The notes below the pieces were generated by a model. It searched no databases. It was not told where the DNA came from and saw nothing but the letters and a program-made list of their open reading frames with translations. This document shows positions 16,962-24,985 of a DNA stretch of 64,000 nucleotides, in pieces. Position 1 is the stretch's first letter. Every line of letters begins with the position of its first letter. This stretch comes from DATFFO01 sp963744905. Lineage in GTDB: Bacteria; Actinomycetota; Acidimicrobiia; Spongiisociales; ZC4RG35. Made by a program: the position numbers and the translations under genes. The stretch spans positions 1-64,000 of the forward strand of contig CAVUUV010000009.1 in assembly GCA_963744905.1 (NCBI GenBank), in the 5' to 3' direction.

Positions 16962-18797
16962 TCAGCCTAAGGCCCTGTGGAGGAACGCTGCCATCTGGCC
17001 TCTGGTGACGAAGTCGTCAGGGCAGTACTTGTTGTTGGTCGGCGGGTTGCATCCCTTGGTGACACCGGCCGTGGCGAGTCTGTCGATGTCGTTCTCGAAG
17101 ACACTTGCGTTGTCGTCGATGAACAGGTCGCCGCCACCGTTGTCGGTGTAGCCCATCGCCCGCACCAAGAACGCTGCCATCTGCCCTCTGGTGACGAAGT
17201 CGTCAGGGCAGTACTTGCTGTTGGTCGGCGGGTTGCATCCCTTGGTGACACCGGCCGTGGCGAGTCTGTCGATGTCGTTCTCGAAGATGCTTGCGTTGTC
17301 GTCGATGAACAGGTCGCCGCCACCGTTGTCGGTGTAGCCCATCGCCCGCACCAGGAACGCTGCCATCTGCCCTCTGGTGACGAAGTCGTCAGGGCAGTAA
17401 CGGTCGTTGACCGGGGGGTTACAGCCCTTCGTTATCCCCTCAGCAGCGATCCACTCGATGTCGCTCTCGAAGGTGCTCCCATCATCATCGATGAAGGTAC
17501 CGTTTCCCGAAGCTCCGCCGACCGTCACCGTGACGGTGTCGTCGTTGGCGTAGACAGTATCGGTCGCAGTCAGTCGAAGGACGTAGGTTCCCGAGGCCGA
17601 GAAGGTGACATCAGTGGTCAGATTGTGAGGACTCGCGAAATTGGCCGTTCCGGGGCCCGAGACCTTGGACCAGGTGAGGCTCATGCTGGTTGGTGTCGGC
17701 TGCCCATCGTCATAGGCGTCGCCGGTGAGGGTGAGGGAATTTCCGGGGATGGTCTCGTTCGGCCCGGCGTCGACGAACGGGCTGAGATTGGTGAACAGCG
17801 CATCGATCTCGAACATTTGGCCGTCCTGAGCATTTGACTCGTTGTTGTCCAGGCCGCGGTCCACCACGAACAAGTCGGTTCCGTTGCCGGTCGAGGCGGG
17901 CGCAATGGCCAGGTCGGTTGGGTGAAGGCTGACGATGTGATCGATGTCGATCTTGCGAACCAGACGCCCGTCCTTGGTGATCTCCACGATGGTTTGGGGG
18001 TTCGCATATTGGGTGAGGAGCAGGGTGTCGGACGAGGCCCGATACTCGATGCCCTCCGTATCGGGTACCCAGGCCGAAACGTCGAGGGGAGTGCCCGGCA
18101 TGGTGTCGGCCCCACTGATCAAACCGTCTGGTCCAAGCGAAACCGGTATCAGGGTCCCCTGAGCGCCGTTGGCGACCCACAGGATCTTGTCCTTCGAATC
18201 CCACGCCACGTCCTCGGGATCTGAGGGATCGCCGAACTGGGTGAAGGGGGTGTAATCCCAAGTGTAAGTCGTATCGTCGCCGGTCCCGTAGAGATCATCT
18301 GGACCGGGGTCGATTTCCCGGATGCGCTTGGGATCATTGTCTCTGGGGAGGTAGATGTGGTGGTTCTGGGCGTTGTATGCAAGCCCCGTGGGTTCCTGGT
18401 CCGTGGGAGTCAGTGGCTCGGCCTGACCTGTCCCGATGAGTCCCGACGCGTTCCTGTTGATCTCCCACAGGTTCACGCCTGCGTAGAACGACTCTTCCTC
18501 GATCTCCGAGTCCGATATCAGCAGTTTGTCTTTGTGGCTCAGGTATGTGATTCCGGCCGGATCGATCGGCACGGCACCATCAGCACCATTGAAGTCGTAA
18601 TGTTGGATCTCCGCGCCTATCTCCGTCACGGTGCCGACCACATCGCCTGGGGCGGCTTGGGCGGGGGACGTCTGCAGTGCCATGATCTGGACCAAGACTG
18701 CCAGAACCACAATGAGTGACTTCGTCCTTCCGAAGCCTCTCCACCCGAAGACGGACCTGTCGATCGTTGATGTAGAAATGAGCCCTACCCCCTCCAC
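16962..18797 (-). CDS. Secreted beta-propeller/PKD protein with three SLH-like repeats
   Basis: A 611-residue exported protein. A signal peptide ends near SPAQAAPG (residue ~48). Residues ~55-330 form a propeller-like region with repeated ITYLSHKDKLLISDSEIEEE, GLAYN and DPEDVAWDSKDKILWVA blocks, as in SMP-30/phytase-like esterases. A PKD-type domain (DAGPNETIPG...TWSKVSGPG) follows. Three ~62-residue SLH-like repeats end the protein, each with a DIxxxAxxGxTKGCNPP...YCPxDFVTRGQMAAFLxRA pattern and two Cys. The SLH-like part should anchor it to the cell envelope. It is the divergent paralogue of the 19285 gene. The last two repeats are nearly identical at DNA level with a 186-bp period. Confidence 0.85.
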   Translation of the reverse strand: MEGVGLISTSTIDRSVFGWRGFGRTKSLIVVLAVLVQIMALQTSPAQAAPGDVVGTVTEIGAEIQHYDFNGADGAVPIDPAGITYLSHKDKLLISDSEIEEESFYAGVNLWEINRNASGLIGTGQAEPLTPTDQEPTGLAYNAQNHHIYLPRDNDPKRIREIDPGPDDLYGTGDDTTYTWDYTPFTQFGDPSDPEDVAWDSKDKILWVANGAQGTLIPVSLGPDGLISGADTMPGTPLDVSAWVPDTEGIEYRASSDTLLLTQYANPQTIVEITKDGRLVRKIDIDHIVSLHPTDLAIAPASTGNGTDLFVVDRGLDNNESNAQDGQMFEIDALFTNLSPFVDAGPNETIPGNSLTLTGDAYDDGQPTPTSMSLTWSKVSGPGTANFASPHNLTTDVTFSASGTYVLRLTATDTVYANDDTVTVTVGGASGNGTFIDDDGSTFESDIEWIAAEGITKGCNPPVNDRYCPDDFVTRGQMAAFLVRAMGYTDNGGGDLFIDDNASIFENDIDRLATAGVTKGCNPPTNSKYCPDDFVTRGQMAAFLVRAMGYTDNGGGDLFIDDNASVFENDIDRLATAGVTKGCNPPTNNKYCPDDFVTRGQMAAFLHRALG

Positions 18798-18963
18798 CTC
18801 ATCGGAGACCTGGAACTGATTGCTTCGCCGACCGAAGTTACCCCCGGGTCTCGAATTGGCAAACCGGAAACGGTAGGTCGTTCGGCCCCTTCCCAGATTG
18901 CCGAACGGCGGCGGCCCATGCTTCTTCAGAAATGGGGCGCCGCAACCCGCCCGTCAACGGCCC

Positions 18964-19102
18964 GAACTGCCCACGGATCACCGATTCTTTGGACGTAGAG
19001 GAACGGTTCTAACCTTCTTTGGACGCTGGCTAACGCTATGCGTTCCCCACGGTCCAAAGAACGGGAGGGGCGTTCCCCACGGTCCAAAGAACGGGAGGGG
19101 CG
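18964..19102 (+). repeat. Palindromic intergenic repeat, copy B (139-bp direct repeat with copy C)
   Basis: Contains the full four-module element (18985-19100): two left modules with TTCTTTGGAC and two right modules ending GGTCCAAAGAACGGGAGGGG. Together with 21 bp of upstream flank (from GAACTGCCCACGG) it matches copy C at 22420-22558 with a single difference. The two copies therefore bracket the 19285-22374 gene as direct repeats. It lies in the divergent promoter region between the two SLH-like genes. Confidence 0.9.
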
Positions 19103-19284
19103 TTCGGGGACGGCGCTGGACTCGCGTGGACGGTGTTGCTCAGCTCAACGAACCCTCCGCAACAGGTCGGATGACCTATCCCCCCGAGCAGGTTCGCCCC
19201 TTAGTTTCGGAGACGGGTCAGCCGGACGGCCGAATCTCTTCGGGTGTGCGGTGGGGATGCACAAGAGTGGGACGACAAGGGAGT

Positions 19285-22200
19285 ATGGGAGTGAGCAGCG
19301 CATCCGTGCGATCGATTCGTGCACGCCGGGCGACCAGGATCTGGCAGAGGTTGGCAACCGTTGGTCTAGCGGTGGCCGTGGTGGCCGCACAGCTGGCCGT
19401 GGGCAGCGGCCCGGCTCGGGCCGCGACCGGGACAACCGGATCCGTTACCGAAACGCCAACTGAGGTACAACTGGTGAACTTCGTGGATCTCGAGGTCAAC
19501 GAGGTCCAGTCCGTCTCCAACGATGCCGGCGGCGGCACGTTCACGCTCAAATTCGACGACAGCGCCCCGACTCCGCCGCTGCGGTACGACGCCGAACTCG
19601 CCGACATGGACGAGGTCCAGACGCTCTACAACAACGCGTCGAGCGGCATCTTCACGGTCACCTTTGACGGACAGGGGCCAACAACTGCGATCGACTACAA
19701 CGCGTCGGCCGCCACCGTCGAGGCTGCACTAGAAGGACTGACCAATGTGAACGATGTGGCGGTGAGCGGTACCGGGGTCCTGGCCGACCCATGGGTGATC
19801 ACGTTCCTAGACCCCGGGTCCCAGGACGTACCCGAGATAACGACCGACGACACGGGGCTGGGGGGCGCAACCTCAACCATTGCCACCCAGACCGAAGGCA
19901 ACCTCAGCTTGGAGACCGCCCTTGAGTCGCTGACAGGAATCGGCGATGTCTCGGTGACCGGCGCCGGCACCGCGGGTGACCCTTGGCTAGTGACATTCCT
20001 AGACCCGCAGGCAGTGGACGTGCCGGCACTCGTAGCCGACGACACCAACCTGACCCCCGGTGGAAGCACAACGACCATCACGCAAGAGACTGCGGCGATG
20101 TCGGCACCGATCGATCCCACCGGTGTCACGTATCGGACGGATGTAGGCAGCCTCGTCATCTCCGACTCCGAGATCGAGGAAGAGCCGGACATCTACGACG
20201 GCGTCAACCTGTGGCAGATGTCGCCGACGGCGCCACCAGCTATCGAGGAGGTCGGCACCACCTGGCCCAGCCCACTCAGCCCAACCCCGCAGGACAACAA
20301 CGAGCCGAACGGGTTGGCCTACAACCCGGCGGATAACGGTCATCTGTACGTGGCCAACGACAACCGCGACGTAATCCGTGACCGCCAGCCCGGTCCAGAC
20401 GGGATCTTCGGGACCGGGGATGACCCGGCCATCACAGAGGTGGCCATCGCCGACCTGGGCCTGGGCGATCCGGACTTCGATCCCGAGGACGTGGCCTGGG
20501 ACTCGACCGACAACGAGATCTTCATTGCCGGCGGACCGAGCAACAAGATTCTGGCCATCTCACCGGGTCCCGACGGCGTACTCGGCGAGCCCGCCGGGTC
20601 GGCCGGTTCTTCATTGGATGACGACGATGTAGTAGGGACGCCGATCGACCTGTCCGGCTTCGTCAGCGAAATGGAAGGGATCGGCTACCGCGCCTCCTCC
20701 GACACCCTCCTGGTAACGAGCCAGATTGGTGGTCGCAAGGTGTTCGAAGTGACGAAGGATGGTCGCCTCATCCGAACGATCGACATCGGCGACATGACCC
20801 TGCCCGGCGACGTCGTTATGGCTCCCGCCTCTTCGGGCGGGGGTGACAGCATGTATGTCGTCGACCGGGTGGTCGACAACAACCGCGCCGATCCGACCCT
20901 TCGTGACGGCCAGATGCGTGAGTTTGACGTGGCCTTCGACAACCTGGCTCCGTTCGTAGATGCTGGCCCGAACTACTCGATCGCCCTGAGTGACCCATTG
21001 ACGATCACCGGTGACACCTACGACGACAACCAGCCCAGCACCGATCCGCCGACGGTTACCTGGTCGAAGGTCAGTGGTCCCGGCGATGTGACCTTCGGGA
21101 GTCCCAACGCTCTGGAGACGACGGTGAGCTTCTCCACCTTCGGCGGTTCTGAGAACCCCTACGTTCTCCAGTTGGAGTCAACCGACGGAGTGGAGACGTC
21201 CACGGACACCATGCAGGTGCTCGTATTCGCCGACGCCCCCACCAACATGGCGCCGACCGTCTTGGCAGGCTCGGACCAGACGGTGACCCTGCCGGATACG
21301 GCATCGTTGGACGGCTCGGTGAGCGACGATGGGCTCCCGAACCCACCCGGATCCCTCACCACGACCTGGTCCAAGGTGAGCGGACCGGGAACCGTGACCT
21401 TCGGTGACGCCAATGTTGTGGATACCACGGCCGCCTTCTCCGAAGCCGGCGCCTATGTGCTCGAGCTCACGGCAAACGATTCCGAGCTACAAACCAGCGA
21501 CACCGTCAACATCACCGTGAACCCGGCCAACCAGGCACCCAACGTGTCGGCCGGACCGGACCAGACCATCACCCTGCCCGACTCCGCCCAACTGAACGGC
21601 TCGGTCACCGACGACGGCCTGCCCGATCCCCCGGGCGACTTCACCGCGGTGTGGTCCAAGGTGAGCGGACCTGGAACCGTCACCTTCGGAGATCACTTCG
21701 TCGTGGACACCACGGCTGGGTTCTCGGCCGCCGGAACCTACGTGCTGAAACTGACCGCCACCGACGGCGAACTGTCGGCAAGCGACCTGGTCCAGATCAC
21801 GGTGGAGCCAGAGGCGGTGTCCGGTACCACGGATACGTTCGTCGACGACAACAGCTCGATCTTCGAATCGGACATCGAATGGCTCGCCGCGGAGGGGATC
21901 ACGAAGGGATGCAACCCGCCCGTCAACGACCACTACTGCCCCAACGACTTCGTCACCCGAGGTCAAATGGCAGCCTTCCTGGTCCGGGCATTCGGTTACA
22001 CCGATGACGGCGGCGGCAACAAGTTCGTCGACGACAACACCAGCGTGTTCGAAGGCGACATCGACCGTCTCGCCACAGCCGGCGTCACCAAGGGATGCAA
22101 CCCGCCCGTCAACGACCACTACTGCCCCAACGACTTCGTCACCCGAGGTCAAATGGCAGCCTTCCTGGTCCGGGCATTCGGTTACACCGATGACGGCGGC

Positions 22201-22374
22201 GGCAACAAGTTCGTCGACGACAACACCAGCGTGTTCGAAGGCGACATCGACCGTCTCGCCACAGCCGGCGTCACCAAGGGATGCAACCCGCCCGTCAACG
22301 ACCACTACTGCCCCAACGACTTCGTCACCCGAGGTCAAATGGCAGCCTTCCTCCACCGGGCGTTCACCGGCTGA
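19285..22374 (+). CDS. Large secreted propeller/PKD/SLH-like surface protein
   Basis: A 1029-residue exported protein starting at ATG 19285, with AAGGGAG just before it. A basic N-terminus and hydrophobic core end at GPARAATG (signal peptide, ~residue 50). Next come two or three ~95-residue repeats with (N/D)EVQxxxN...F...F and DPWxVTFLDP blocks. They are followed by a propeller region like that of the divergent paralogue (SDSEIEEEPD, DPEDVAWDSTDNEIFIAGG) and three PKD-like domains (DAGPNYSIALSD; LAGSDQTVTLPD; SAGPDQTITLPD). Three SLH-like repeats with KGCNPPVNDHYCPNDFVTRG end the protein. It is a likely cell-surface adhesin or enzyme; the substrate is unknown. It is flanked by 139-bp direct repeats. 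Confidence 0.88.
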   Translation: MGVSSASVRSIRARRATRIWQRLATVGLAVAVVAAQLAVGSGPARAATGTTGSVTETPTEVQLVNFVDLEVNEVQSVSNDAGGGTFTLKFDDSAPTPPLRYDAELADMDEVQTLYNNASSGIFTVTFDGQGPTTAIDYNASAATVEAALEGLTNVNDVAVSGTGVLADPWVITFLDPGSQDVPEITTDDTGLGGATSTIATQTEGNLSLETALESLTGIGDVSVTGAGTAGDPWLVTFLDPQAVDVPALVADDTNLTPGGSTTTITQETAAMSAPIDPTGVTYRTDVGSLVISDSEIEEEPDIYDGVNLWQMSPTAPPAIEEVGTTWPSPLSPTPQDNNEPNGLAYNPADNGHLYVANDNRDVIRDRQPGPDGIFGTGDDPAITEVAIADLGLGDPDFDPEDVAWDSTDNEIFIAGGPSNKILAISPGPDGVLGEPAGSAGSSLDDDDVVGTPIDLSGFVSEMEGIGYRASSDTLLVTSQIGGRKVFEVTKDGRLIRTIDIGDMTLPGDVVMAPASSGGGDSMYVVDRVVDNNRADPTLRDGQMREFDVAFDNLAPFVDAGPNYSIALSDPLTITGDTYDDNQPSTDPPTVTWSKVSGPGDVTFGSPNALETTVSFSTFGGSENPYVLQLESTDGVETSTDTMQVLVFADAPTNMAPTVLAGSDQTVTLPDTASLDGSVSDDGLPNPPGSLTTTWSKVSGPGTVTFGDANVVDTTAAFSEAGAYVLELTANDSELQTSDTVNITVNPANQAPNVSAGPDQTITLPDSAQLNGSVTDDGLPDPPGDFTAVWSKVSGPGTVTFGDHFVVDTTAGFSAAGTYVLKLTATDGELSASDLVQITVEPEAVSGTTDTFVDDNSSIFESDIEWLAAEGITKGCNPPVNDHYCPNDFVTRGQMAAFLVRAFGYTDDGGGNKFVDDNTSVFEGDIDRLATAGVTKGCNPPVNDHYCPNDFVTRGQMAAFLVRAFGYTDDGGGNKFVDDNTSVFEGDIDRLATAGVTKGCNPPVNDHYCPNDFVTRGQMAAFLHRAFTG
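21904..22351 (+). repeat. Perfect 186-bp tandem repeat inside the surface-protein gene
   Basis: The segment from AAGGGATGCAACCC recurs at 21904, 22090 and 22276, a 186-bp (62-codon) period. The stretches I compared are base-for-base identical, silent positions included, until the last unit diverges near 22352. It encodes the SLH-like repeats. Identity this high indicates recent duplication or gene conversion. Confidence 0.9.
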
Positions 22375-22382
22375 GGATGGAG

Positions 22383-22418
22383 ACCGGGCACGGCGCGCCA
22401 TCCTGCGCCGTGCCCGGT
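22383..22418 (+). terminator. Terminator hairpin of the 19285-22374 gene
   Basis: A perfect 14-bp stem, ACCGGGCACGGCGC with GCGCCGTGCCCGGT, around an 8-base loop, 8 bp after the stop codon. No U-run follows. It is directly adjacent to repeat copy C. Confidence 0.75.
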
Positions 22419-22419
22419 C

Positions 22420-22558
22420 GAACTGCCCACGGATCACCGATTCTTTGGACGTAGAGGAACGGTTCTAACCTTCTTTGGACGCTGGCTAACGCTATGCGTT
22501 CCCCACGGTCCAAAGAACGGGAGGGGCGTTCCTCACGGTCCAAAGAACGGGAGGGGCG
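22420..22558 (+). repeat. Palindromic intergenic repeat, copy C
   Basis: Four-module element (22441-22556) plus 21 bp of flank, matching copy B except CCTCAC for CCCCAC in the last module. It lies between the convergent ends of the surface-protein gene and the baeRF gene. Confidence 0.9.
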
Positions 22559-22563
22559 GTGGG

Positions 22564-23685
22564 CTAGAAGCGGGGGAGGGCGACGAAGGGCCGGCTGTTG
22601 ACCGGGGTGTCGACCGCGGTCACCTTGGCCCCGGTATTGAGGGCGTGGATGCAGAGGCGATCGAGCAGGTCGGTACTGAACAGCTGCTGGTTGGCGTGGT
22701 AGGTCACCTCCAGGGAGCTGGCGTCGAACCGGCCCCATATGGGCGCAGCGTGCTGATCGAAAACCACCTCTCCCAGACGTCCCTCCACCGCCACCGCCAG
22801 GGCCTCGGCGATCTCACTGGTGGCACCACCGGTACCCAGGGCCTCGCCAACCCGATCGAGCGCCTCATACCGGAAGGACTGCTCCTCATCGGCGATCGTC
22901 GCCGCCGCCATCCGGCGCACTTCGTCGGCATCATCCACGTGTCCGATCCCGCTGTGGTCCGGGCTGCAGACCTCCCCTTCATACTCTTGGGCGAACCGTG
23001 CGACCAGGTTGTCGTCGCCCAGGACCACCAGTGGCCCCTCCATCTCCGGCAGTGCATCAGCGACCTGGCGGAGAAACCGGCGGCGATCCTCGTCGGCCTG
23101 AGCGGAAGGTTCGTGACCGTGCCGCGACCTCGCCGTTCCCGCCCTGTCGGGATGCTGTTGACGCTGCTTCTCCCGGTCTACGAACCAATTCACGTCCTGT
23201 AGCGACTCAGGGAGGTCGGCTTCCAGCTTCTCCGCCTCGTAACGGCTGGACCGGTACAACCGAACAGCGCCCTCGGTCAGCACAAGGACCGGCGAGATGG
23301 CCACTTGCAGGCTGGGAAGAAGCGGACGGAGGTGGAACACATCGGCCGCGACGGTGAGTGGTTCTGTGGGCTCGACCAGCATTACGGAGTCAGCCTCGCC
23401 TTCCCCATCGACCAGAACCCCCAATCCCTTCGACTGATGACGCCAGAATTCCTGGTCTTCGAGGAGGTCCCGGGCCCGGCGCAACTGGTCGGTTCGGCGT
23501 CGTGGGCTCCACCCGGCCTCCTCCAGCCAGCGCTCGGCCTCTCCGATCTGGTTCTTGAGTTGGATCGGATCCTGTTGGGTCTCCACGCCCCTGACATGGG
23601 TGGGCACGTACAGCGAGATCATGACCTCACCCGTCGTGTTCGCCAGCCGTTCAAGAAGAGATCGGTCGGGAACAGTAGGTCTCAT
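22564..23685 (-). CDS. baeRF-family (bacterial archaeo-eukaryotic release factor-like) protein
   Basis: A 373-residue protein with the N-terminal signature VMISLYVPTHVRGVETQQDP followed by LKNQIGEAERWLEE. This matches the baeRF family, whose members have an eRF1/pelota-like fold. The middle strands (SPVLVLTEGAVRLYR; PLVVLGDDNLVARFA) fit the eRF1 domain 2/3 layout. Proposed roles are in ribosome rescue or ribosome-targeted conflict; none is demonstrated. A basic Gln/His-rich insertion lies near residue 180. The ATG complementary to 23683-23685 has GAGGTG 6 bp upstream and is preferred over GTG 23694. Confidence 0.7.
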   Translation of the reverse strand: MRPTVPDRSLLERLANTTGEVMISLYVPTHVRGVETQQDPIQLKNQIGEAERWLEEAGWSPRRRTDQLRRARDLLEDQEFWRHQSKGLGVLVDGEGEADSVMLVEPTEPLTVAADVFHLRPLLPSLQVAISPVLVLTEGAVRLYRSSRYEAEKLEADLPESLQDVNWFVDREKQRQQHPDRAGTARSRHGHEPSAQADEDRRRFLRQVADALPEMEGPLVVLGDDNLVARFAQEYEGEVCSPDHSGIGHVDDADEVRRMAAATIADEEQSFRYEALDRVGEALGTGGATSEIAEALAVAVEGRLGEVVFDQHAAPIWGRFDASSLEVTYHANQQLFSTDLLDRLCIHALNTGAKVTAVDTPVNSRPFVALPRF

Positions 23686-23828
23686 GGAGCACACCTCGGG
23701 TCGTGCATCGCTTTGTCGTCTATCGCCAACCTACCCGTCCCATCAGGCGGGAGAAACACCTCGTGGCGAAGCCGTTCGCCCGTTCGTTTCGCGGTGGGGT
23801 ACGCATAGGATGTGCGGCGGAGGAACTC

Positions 23829-24971
23829 GTGCTTTCAGGAAACGGTTGGCGACTGGGCAGAATCGGTGGAGTCGAGGTCAAGATCGATCCGTCCTGGAGC
23901 ATCATCGCCCTCCTGGTCGGCTACACCTTCTACCTGGCACTGGCGAATCGGTTCACCAACCAAACCACCGGACTCCTGGTAGGCCTGGCAGCCGTCATGG
24001 CGCTGGTCTTTTTCGCCAGCGTCCTCTTGCACGAGCTGGCCCATTCCTGGCTCGCTCTGTCCAGGGGTGTCGAGGTGAAGGGGATCACCCTCTTTCTCTT
24101 CGGCGGCGCCACGGAGGCCGACCTGGAGACCAAGGAGCCCAACGACGAGCTGTTCATCGCCGTCGTGGGCCCTGTTTCCAGCCTCATCCTGGCCGGGGTG
24201 TTCTGGCTCATCGCCGTGGTCTCCGGCACCACTCCGCTCGGATTCGGGGCCGGTTATCTGGGCTGGATCAACGGCTCACTGGCCGTGTTCAACCTCCTGC
24301 CCGGCTTCCCTCTCGACGGGGGAAGAGTGCTGCGATCGCTGGTCTGGCGACGTACCAACGACCTGATCCGCGCCACCCGGGTGGCGGCCCGCAGCGGACG
24401 TATTCTCGGTTCGGTCATCATCGCCATCGGTGTTTTCGAGGTCTTCTTCCTCGGGGCGCTGATCGGCGGTCTGTGGCTGGTGGCCATCGGCTGGTTCCTC
24501 AGCCAGGCCGCTGCCAGCTCCTTCGTGCACCTCCAGGTGCGAACCGCCCTCCAGGGCGTGCCCGCGTCGCGGCTCATGGCCAGCGATCTAGTGGCCATTC
24601 CGGCCGGAACCACGGTTCAGGAGGCGGTCGACGACTACTTCATGCGTCACAACTACAACTCCTTCCCGGTCACCTCCGATCATCACACCCTGGGCCTGGT
24701 GAGCATGAAGGCGATCCGGGAAGTAACCCGGGAACGCTGGGATCGTGTGCTGGTCGACGAGATCCTCGAACCCCTCTCGGAGATGTGCACGGTGGGCGTG
24801 ACCGACGACATCGGCAACGTGGTCGACAAGTTGATGCAGGGCGAGGTGGGCCGGGTGGTAGTGGTCGATCACGACGAGGTGATAGGCCTGATCACTCCCC
24901 GGGACGTGGTCCGCTGGCTGGAGCTGACCCAGGAACTGGGTGAGAGTGAGCGCAGGCTCCGGCTCCGATGA
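23829..24971 (+). CDS. Site-2-type (M50) zinc metalloprotease with CBS domains
   Basis: A 380-residue intramembrane protease. Zinc motif HELAHS is in the second membrane segment (residue ~65), and the second metal-ligand motif NLLPGFPLDGGRVL is near 160. About six membrane helices are visible. The C-terminal ~150 residues form a pair of CBS domains (VSMKAIREVT and VIGLITPRDVVRWL blocks) that could sense adenosine nucleotides. The start is GTG 23829 with GGAGG 5 bp upstream; the open frame further upstream has no family character. Substrates are probably membrane-anchored anti-sigma factors or similar, which is inference. Confidence 0.88.
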   Translation: MLSGNGWRLGRIGGVEVKIDPSWSIIALLVGYTFYLALANRFTNQTTGLLVGLAAVMALVFFASVLLHELAHSWLALSRGVEVKGITLFLFGGATEADLETKEPNDELFIAVVGPVSSLILAGVFWLIAVVSGTTPLGFGAGYLGWINGSLAVFNLLPGFPLDGGRVLRSLVWRRTNDLIRATRVAARSGRILGSVIIAIGVFEVFFLGALIGGLWLVAIGWFLSQAAASSFVHLQVRTALQGVPASRLMASDLVAIPAGTTVQEAVDDYFMRHNYNSFPVTSDHHTLGLVSMKAIREVTRERWDRVLVDEILEPLSEMCTVGVTDDIGNVVDKLMQGEVGRVVVVDHDEVIGLITPRDVVRWLELTQELGESERRLRLR

Positions 24972-24985
24972 CCGACCGCCCTGCG

